A stretch of 14,923 nucleotides of DNA from Candidatus Caenarcanales bacterium (GTDB lineage Bacteria; Cyanobacteriota; Vampirovibrionia; LMEP-6097): contig JAKVAO010000067.1 in the NCBI GenBank assembly GCA_022447685.1, forward strand, positions 1 to 14,923, given 5' to 3'. Positions 7,457 to 14,923 of this stretch are shown one piece after another; within the stretch, counting starts at the first letter, position 1, and each line of letters starts with the position of its first letter. The translations under genes and the position numbers were made by a program. Under the pieces are notes generated by a model. The model worked only from the letters and a program-made list of their open reading frames with translations. It did no database searches and was not told the origin of the DNA.

Positions 7457-10387
<2,931 letters not shown>

Positions 10388-10407
10388 ATTTTTTTTCTAA
10401 AGTGCTG

Positions 10408-10442
10408 AGTCAATTTATAATAATATGCAGTTTTCAGTTTAC
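10408..10442 (+). repeat. 3' half of the 23S processing stem
   Basis: Beginning AGTCAATTTATAATAATATG and ending TTTTCAGTTTAC, this 35-base arm pairs with 7375-7408 with a single bulged base. It lies 20 bases beyond the mature 3' end, and no 5S gene follows. Confidence 0.85.
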
Positions 10443-10465
10443 ACTTAAATTAATAAGTTTACTTG

Positions 10466-10487
10466 ACTCTGCTTTAGCAGAGTTTTT
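10466..10487 (+). terminator. Rho-independent terminator of the 23S transcript
   Basis: ACTCTGC, loop TTTA, and GCAGAGT form a perfect 7-bp stem that ends in five Ts. It stands 24 bases after the processing stem and ends the rRNA unit before the oppositely oriented gene at 10525-12270. The reverse strand has no T run after the stem, so it is unlikely to terminate that gene. Confidence 0.8.
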
Positions 10488-10524
10488 CATTTATATAGTA
10501 TTTTTTATAATAAGTTCATCGGAG

Positions 10525-12270
10525 TTAATCTCTTGAGATAGCTTCAATAAGATCATCTATAGTTTTATAGCCCAATCTTTCTAAAACGATTTTTTGTTGA
10601 TCTTCAGGTAAATTAAGTATTAAGTCTAAAGTAGAGGAACCATTTTCACCTGAACCAACACTTGCTGCTAAGCTGTTATCTGATTCATTAAATCTCCAAT
10701 TATCAAAGAGTGATCTGAAGTTATCAATTTTCTTATCATCTTCATTACTATCGGGATCATCACCGTAAATAATTGCATAATTTTTATCTAAGGCTTCAAT
10801 AAATTCATTAGTTGTAAGCTTAGCTTCTTCTCCACCACTTAACTTGATGGTAACTGTTCCTTCATTACTTTCAAATTTTTCAATATCATGATTATTAACT
10901 GTATTTGTAACCAAATCGTACTCTGATTTTGTTGGTCTGTTATTAATAGTGTTTACTAGTGTTGATAACTCATTGTTATCATCAGTTAAAGCCTCTTTAT
11001 AGTTATCTCCATCTTCTTCTGTATGTCCTAAGGCTTGAGCAGTGTAGTTTAAGCTGTTTAAAGTGTTGCTTTGTCTATCTTTAGTTTTTAACTTATCAAT
11101 GGTGTTAATACTTGATATGGCATTCTCTAAACCCTCGCTTCTTTTATAGTTAGGATCTTCTTTTCTCGCCTTGTCTTCAGCGTCATGGATAAGTTTAATA
11201 ACATTGCTTCTAGCTCTATTTAAATCTGCAGAATTAAATGGACTGTCTGCGTTTTTCAAATGATACATATTTGCCTTAGTCAAATTCTCTAAAAGTTCTT
11301 GGCCTTTTTCTAAACTTATTTCCTCTGGAGGATTATCACTATCATAGAAATTTAAGTTAGCGTATTTTTTAATTTCATTATTTGTAGACTTTTTATCAAA
11401 ATCTTTTAGATCAAGATTATTTAATTCACCTGCTCTCTGGTTCCAGCTATCTATGTTACCTCTGAGTCCTTCCTTAGCACCTTCTTTATCTTCTACCTCT
11501 GATGAATTATAGTTGTCTGTTTCTGTAACAAAATATTTACCGTCTTTCTCTTCGATTTGGTAATTTATTCCATTTCCTTTTACAAGCTGATTAAAGTTCT
11601 CTATAGATCCAAAGTTTTCAATAATTGATTTTATTGCTTCGTTATTTTTATCAGTACCTTCTTCACCTATTTCACTTTTTAATTTCTCTAAACCTGTATT
11701 TAACTCTTCTTTATTTTCTCTAACTTTATCTTCTGTATGCTCATAACTCAATTCCATTGCTTCTGTTATTGCACCAGCTGATTCGCCCCATTCTTCATTA
11801 GCATTTCTGCTTTGATCTCTAGGGGTTTCAAATTTATGATCTGTTAGTTGTTTTACTGCCTCTCCCCTTAATGCGTTTCCTAATTCAGGACCAGCTCCAT
11901 TAAGTTCACTTGTTTTTATATTAGTTATTGCCGCATTATAATTCTGTAGCCATTCTTTAGTTCCTTTCTTTATCCCCTTCGCTTCAAGGAAAGTATTGAA
12001 TTTTTCACTTAATTCTTCAGCTCTTTGTTTTATATCTATGTTTTGATTTTCACCATTTTCATCGGTTAAAAATTCTGTTAATAAATTATTGAACTCATCT
12101 TTCAATTGTTCATTCGTAAATGAATCATCATCATTGCTTAAATCTTTTAACTCATTGATATTATCAATGTGTCTCGTAGCATTTGTAAATGTTTCTGCTT
12201 CAAATGGGTTAGCTGTATTTCCAGCTAAAGTATCTCCTATCCCACTTAATAATTTTGCAATATCATTCAT
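10525..12270 (-). CDS. Large acidic cysteine-free protein of unknown function
   Basis: A 581-residue protein I do not recognise. It has no cysteine, is very rich in Asp, Glu, Asn and Lys, and has no signal peptide or membrane span. The N-terminus MNDIAKLLSGIGDTLAGNTA could be a short amphipathic helix. Much of the rest is helix-like and charged (DIKQRAEELSEKFNTFLEAK about 79-98; KVRENKEELNTGLEKLKSEI about 182-201), with Gly/Asn/Asp turns. A short strand-like island, INYQIEEKDGKYFVTE (235-250), interrupts it. The tail STLDLILNLPEDQQKIVLER and DDLIEAISRD (from about 546) is more hydrophobic and may be a small folded domain or interaction tail. Long composition-biased proteins like this can be secreted effectors, structural or scaffold proteins; the sequence does not choose among them. 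GGTGAT, four bases before the ATG, is the only good Shine-Dalgarno-like sequence in the window. Confidence 0.8.
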   Translation of the reverse strand: MNDIAKLLSGIGDTLAGNTANPFEAETFTNATRHIDNINELKDLSNDDDSFTNEQLKDEFNNLLTEFLTDENGENQNIDIKQRAEELSEKFNTFLEAKGIKKGTKEWLQNYNAAITNIKTSELNGAGPELGNALRGEAVKQLTDHKFETPRDQSRNANEEWGESAGAITEAMELSYEHTEDKVRENKEELNTGLEKLKSEIGEEGTDKNNEAIKSIIENFGSIENFNQLVKGNGINYQIEEKDGKYFVTETDNYNSSEVEDKEGAKEGLRGNIDSWNQRAGELNNLDLKDFDKKSTNNEIKKYANLNFYDSDNPPEEISLEKGQELLENLTKANMYHLKNADSPFNSADLNRARSNVIKLIHDAEDKARKEDPNYKRSEGLENAISSINTIDKLKTKDRQSNTLNSLNYTAQALGHTEEDGDNYKEALTDDNNELSTLVNTINNRPTKSEYDLVTNTVNNHDIEKFESNEGTVTIKLSGGEEAKLTTNEFIEALDKNYAIIYGDDPDSNEDDKKIDNFRSLFDNWRFNESDNSLAASVGSGENGSSTLDLILNLPEDQQKIVLERLGYKTIDDLIEAISRD

Positions 12271-12284
12271 TTAAATCACCATAT

Positions 12285-12290
12285 ATACTA
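12285..12290 (-). promoter_or_regulatory. -10 box of the 581-residue protein gene
   Basis: On the minus strand TAGTAT lies fourteen bases before the ATG at 12270, predicting a leader of about eight bases. GGTGAT (12280-12275), followed by TTAA and the ATG, would be in or at the start of that leader. Confidence 0.4.
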
Positions 12291-12434
12291 TTTACCCTTT
12301 AAGAACATATATTTATAAAAAGTCTTGATATATCTAGGATTTACATGTATTACTTTATTCGTTTCTTAACCTTATTGTTTATTAACTTTTTTGTTCCCAA
12401 AATTAAGATTTTTTTCATAAAATTGACTACATAA

Positions 12435-12443
12435 TGATAAAAT
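12435..12443 (+). promoter_or_regulatory. Extended -10 promoter of pyrE
   Basis: TGA-TAAAAT lies eleven bases before the pyrE ATG, and TAACAT (12443-12448) six bases before it. Either predicts a leader of five bases or none. TTGACT at 12423 is too close (nine bases) to be its -35 box. The rest of the gap 12291-12422 is AT-rich and I see nothing assignable in it. Confidence 0.45.
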
Positions 12444-12454
12444 AACATCTCAAG

Positions 12455-13087
12455 ATGAAAGCCTCACTTGAAGTTTCTAAAGATATAGCAAAAGGTTTAC
12501 TTGATACTAAAGCTGTTTTCCTAAGACCAGATGATATGTTCACTTGGGCATCTGGAATTAAATCTCCGATTTACTGTGATAATAGAATAACACTCTCATA
12601 TCCTAAGATTAGGGATTTGGTAAAAAAATCATTTGTGAACATGGTTTTATCTAAGTTTCCTGCTGTTGAGTATATTGCTGGGGTCGCTACAGCTGGTATA
12701 CCTCAAGCAACCTTAATCGCTGATGAAATGAATTTACCTTTAATTTATGTAAGATCTGGAGCGAAAGATCATGGTAGAACAAATCAGATAGAAGGACACC
12801 TAGAGTCTGGTGCTAAAGTGGTTGTAATTGAAGATTTAATCTCTACAGGTTCAAGCGCTATTAATGCTATGCACACTCTCCAAGATGCTGGTGCTGATGT
12901 TTTAGGTTTACTAGCTATCTTTGATTATCAGCTTTTAAAGTCTGTGAAGAATTTTGCAGCTATTGGTTTACCTTACTATAGTTTAAGTGGTTATGATGAG
13001 CTTGTAGAAGTAGCTTTAGAGAATGGTTACGTCAAAGATAGTGATATTGATTTTCTGAAAGACTGGCGTAATTCAATCGAAGATTAG
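12455..13087 (+). CDS. pyrE: Orotate phosphoribosyltransferase
   Basis: PyrE joins orotate to PRPP to make orotidine 5'-phosphate in de novo pyrimidine synthesis, as a cytoplasmic dimer. The 210 residues are normal length. Diagnostic segments are SGIKSPIYCDNRITLSYP (33-50), GVATAGIPQATLIADEM (76-92), the flexible catalytic loop VRSGAKDHGRTNQIEG (99-114) with Lys104 and His106, and the PRPP-binding motif VVVIEDLISTGSS (122-134). ATG 12455 follows an extended -10 box by eleven bases and no Shine-Dalgarno sequence is present. No other pyrimidine gene is adjacent. A cytidine-deaminase-like gene lies 1.3 kb further on, on the opposite strand, but nothing ties the two in regulation. The gene converges on the next one with 18 bases between. 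Confidence 0.97.
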   Translation: MKASLEVSKDIAKGLLDTKAVFLRPDDMFTWASGIKSPIYCDNRITLSYPKIRDLVKKSFVNMVLSKFPAVEYIAGVATAGIPQATLIADEMNLPLIYVRSGAKDHGRTNQIEGHLESGAKVVVIEDLISTGSSAINAMHTLQDAGADVLGLLAIFDYQLLKSVKNFAAIGLPYYSLSGYDELVEVALENGYVKDSDIDFLKDWRNSIED

Positions 13088-13105
13088 ATTATTAGTAAAT
13101 CTATA

Positions 13106-14341
13106 TTAAATATATTTTGCTGGGATCTGGTAAATATTTTCCGTTAGTTTTATTACTTCATCTCCATTGTTGATTAGTATCCCGAATTTAGATTCTTGTT
13201 CTTCCACAAAATTCTTTAGTGACCTTATTTGGTCTTTCTTAGTATATGTACCTGATTTAATTTCGATTGGAATAAGCCCGAATCTTCCTTCTAGAATTAG
13301 ATCAACCTCTGCTTGATGATGAGTTCGATAAAAATACTCTTTGTGTTTAAAGAGTTCAATATCAAGATTTTTGATAATTTGTTCTGTAACAAAACTCTCC
13401 CAAATTCTCCCAAACTGTGGGTGTGAGAGTAGGTCATCTTTCGTGTTGACATTTAAAAGATAGTTACTAATAATAGTATCTCTTAAGTGTCCTTTAGGTG
13501 TTTTGACTAAACGTTTTGTTGAGTTTTCTGTGTAGCATAATAATTTTCGCCATAAAAATGTCCCCTCTGCTATTTCCATGTATCTTTTGACTGTAGGCTG
13601 AGATACATCAAGTGATCGTGCAAAATTTGATGCATTAATTAATTCCCCTGAACTAAACGCCAGCATTTTTATAAATCTTCGGTATGCGTCTAATTTCAAT
13701 TCTGGAAACAGTGATCTGATATCTCTTTCGATATAGGTTTCAAAATATGATTCTATCCAAACATCATAAGCTTTTAAATTTCCACTCTTTAAAAAAGGTT
13801 CTGGGTAAAGTCCAGTTAAAGCTAGCTTAAAAAGATCATCATTTTCATAATTATTAGTTAAGTTTGTAAACTTCTTTGGTTTAAATAGGAACTCATAAAA
13901 TTTTGATTTGGGTTTTTCTAATGCTTCATTCCAGCTAAGTGGGGGGATTTCATAAATTGCAATTCTGCCAGCGAGTGATTCACTTATATTTTTTAGAAGT
14001 TGTGGAGAACTTGAACCACTTATAATATATTTCCCCATATGTTCTCGGTCTTGGTCTATAGCTACTCTTAAAGCTGGAAATAACTCTGGACAAAGTTGTG
14101 CTTCATCGATAACTATTTGTTCTGACTTGTATGTCTCTAGGAAAAAATCAGGGTCATTTTTTATTCGCTCTAGATTGTCACGTCTTTCTAAGTCAAAAAA
14201 CTTAGCATCTGGTGCAATTTTCTGTAACAAAGTGGATTTTCCTACTTGTCTTGCTCCTAAAAGCGCTATACACGGAAAATCTTTTGACAATTGAGTTAAT
14301 GAATCTTCTGCTTCTCTTTTAATATAATTCTTAATGCTCAC
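13106..14341 (-). CDS. ATPase with C-terminal DUF4143 (AAA_14 family)
   Basis: A 411-residue protein of the widespread AAA_14/DUF4143 family. Walker A is GARQVGKST (29-37). Walker B is IVIDEAQ (Asp79, Glu80). SGSSSPQLL (108-116) is the sensor-like segment, followed by ESLAGRIAIYEIPPLSWNEA. A middle part, with a winged-helix-like section SQPTVKRYMEIAEGTFLWRK, leads to a C-terminal nuclease-like fold: AEVDLILEG (Glu345, Asp347) and PIEIKSG (Glu360, Lys362). These are the D...ExK residues of PD-(D/E)xK enzymes, all present, although nuclease activity in this family is not established in general. The start is GTG, six bases after TAAAAT with TGG before it. Such genes are often mobile and present in many copies. 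There is no partner toxin or antitoxin here, and its role is unknown. Confidence 0.93.
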   Translation of the reverse strand: MSIKNYIKREAEDSLTQLSKDFPCIALLGARQVGKSTLLQKIAPDAKFFDLERRDNLERIKNDPDFFLETYKSEQIVIDEAQLCPELFPALRVAIDQDREHMGKYIISGSSSPQLLKNISESLAGRIAIYEIPPLSWNEALEKPKSKFYEFLFKPKKFTNLTNNYENDDLFKLALTGLYPEPFLKSGNLKAYDVWIESYFETYIERDIRSLFPELKLDAYRRFIKMLAFSSGELINASNFARSLDVSQPTVKRYMEIAEGTFLWRKLLCYTENSTKRLVKTPKGHLRDTIISNYLLNVNTKDDLLSHPQFGRIWESFVTEQIIKNLDIELFKHKEYFYRTHHQAEVDLILEGRFGLIPIEIKSGTYTKKDQIRSLKNFVEEQESKFGILINNGDEVIKLTENIYQIPAKYI

Positions 14342-14347
14342 ATTTAC

Positions 14348-14356
14348 ATTTTACCA
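14348..14356 (-). promoter_or_regulatory. Extended -10 promoter of the DUF4143 ATPase gene
   Basis: On the minus strand TGG-TAAAAT is followed by six bases (GTAAAT) and then the GTG start, the tightest leaderless geometry in the window. The 15-base block TGGTAAAATGTAAAT is identical to 2696-2710 upstream of the AAA+ ATPase gene. Confidence 0.55.
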
Positions 14357-14427
14357 CTACCGCGATATTTGAACCCCAGGTGTTGATATTTCCCGGCAGG
14401 TAGACTCTCGAATCTAATAAATTATCT
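14357..14427. other. GC-rich unexplained intergenic segment
   Basis: The 59 bases 14354-14412 are about 49% G+C, against roughly a third in the surrounding sequence. CAGGT occurs twice about 20 bases apart (near 14378 and 14398). On the minus strand two frames are open across it without a start codon, one reading DSRVYLPGNINTWGSN. It does not fold into a tRNA that I can recognise. A gene remnant, a regulatory leader or an attachment site are all possible. Confidence 0.35.
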
Positions 14428-14923
14428 TTATAAGTGGCTGCTGCCTAATATTTCTTCTACTTTTAAATAAGGAATATCTGTAGCTGAGAATATGCGGTAA
14501 TAAATCGATTGGTTTGGATTAATGGTAAGTGTATCAATTAAAGAGCTAGTGTAAAAAGGTGTATCCTCTCTAAAAAAATTACGTGGGAAGTTATTGTTTA
14601 AGAATATAATCAACTTACCATCATTTCTTATTAATTGATCAAAGTACTTACTTTGACAATCACTGCAGGGTAATAATTTTTCTGCTGCATATACTCCAAA
14701 CTGCTTTTCTCTTCTATAAAGGAATAAGTACTTTAAATTATTTATATTTTGATTATCGTGTTTATAGGCTGACTGAACAGCTATTTTTTCTGCACAGTTT
14801 CTATGCTTGATACTACCCATTAATGCTTTACTAGGTGGATCAATATTTGCCCCTGAATGGATTGTGTACTTTTTATTCTTTGGTGTTTCCTTTTGTATTT
14901 TTAGCTGATCACTAAAAAATGAC
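14428..14923 (-). CDS. Cytidine-deaminase-like protein, partial (5' end outside window)
   Basis: The frame has no stop up to the right edge, so the gene continues beyond 14923; 164 codons are visible. ATG 14820 is internal, because the 34 codons before it carry the conserved YTIHSGANIDPPSKAL segment of the cytidine deaminase fold. The zinc-site motifs follow: NCAEKIAVQSA (first Cys ligand and catalytic Glu) and LLPCSDCQSKYFDQL (two Cys ligands). The C-terminus DIPYLKVEEILGSSHL matches the usual end of cytidine deaminases. Family members deaminate cytidine or deoxycytidine in pyrimidine salvage; blasticidin-S deaminases share the motifs. Differences from housekeeping CDA are PCSDC rather than PCGxC and an inserted region (NNNFPRNFFREDTPFYTSS), so substrate is uncertain. 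The family assignment is firm; the exact function is not. Confidence 0.8.
   Translation of the reverse strand, partial: SFFSDQLKIQKETPKNKKYTIHSGANIDPPSKALMGSIKHRNCAEKIAVQSAYKHDNQNINNLKYLFLYRREKQFGVYAAEKLLPCSDCQSKYFDQLIRNDGKLIIFLNNNFPRNFFREDTPFYTSSLIDTLTINPNQSIYYRIFSATDIPYLKVEEILGSSHL

Noticed and set aside
10388..10524. 5S rRNA or tRNA after the 23S
   Set aside because: The space is filled by the processing arm and terminator; only about 135 bases are available and no 5S or tRNA motifs are present.
14355..14425. tRNA or tmRNA in the GC-rich gap
   Set aside because: GGTTCAAAT on the minus strand looks like a T-loop, but its stem bases do not pair and no acceptor stem or anticodon arm can be drawn.

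Overview
The window is AT-rich bacterial chromosome carrying nine protein-coding genes and a complete 23S rRNA gene. It does not look like a phage, plasmid or genomic island. There are housekeeping genes (hemB, glyS, yidD, pyrE, 23S rRNA) between genes I cannot name or can name only to family. The 23S gene reads GGACAGAAAGACCCTAT at 9543-9559 and GTCCATATCCGG at 10098-10109, variants I associate with cyanobacteria and plastids. With low GC, heme synthesis and a two-subunit-type glycyl-tRNA synthetase beta chain, this suggests a non-photosynthetic relative of Cyanobacteria (Melainabacteria/Vampirovibrionia). That placement is an inference at moderate-to-low confidence.

Layout. Rightward genes run from 159 to 4560: an unknown protein with an Ala-rich hydrophobic N-terminal segment, HemB, a small unknown protein, an AAA+ ATPase with a long N-terminal extension, and a GNAT acetyltransferase of the SSAT type. 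The last shares stop-codon bases with glyS, which runs leftward (6782-4557). A short divergent promoter region separates glyS from yidD. The 23S rRNA gene (about 7457-10387) stands alone, with its own promoter, a 33-34 bp processing stem around it and its own terminator. No 16S, 5S or tRNA gene is visible. Next come a leftward 581-residue cysteine-free acidic protein of unknown function, rightward pyrE, a leftward DUF4143-type ATPase, and a leftward cytidine-deaminase-like gene that runs off the right edge.

How it works together. There is no obvious shared pathway, and nearly every gene seems to be its own transcription unit. The strongest signal across the window is promoter architecture. 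Start codons repeatedly sit about 6-15 bases after a TAnnnT box, often an extended TGnTAnnnT box, with no convincing -35 element and mostly no Shine-Dalgarno sequence. This implies leaderless or nearly leaderless mRNAs. The same extended -10 also precedes the 23S gene. I found no clear new multi-gene system. The best leads are the expression architecture, the isolated rRNA gene, two large uncharacterised proteins, and a GC-rich unexplained segment at 14355-14412.
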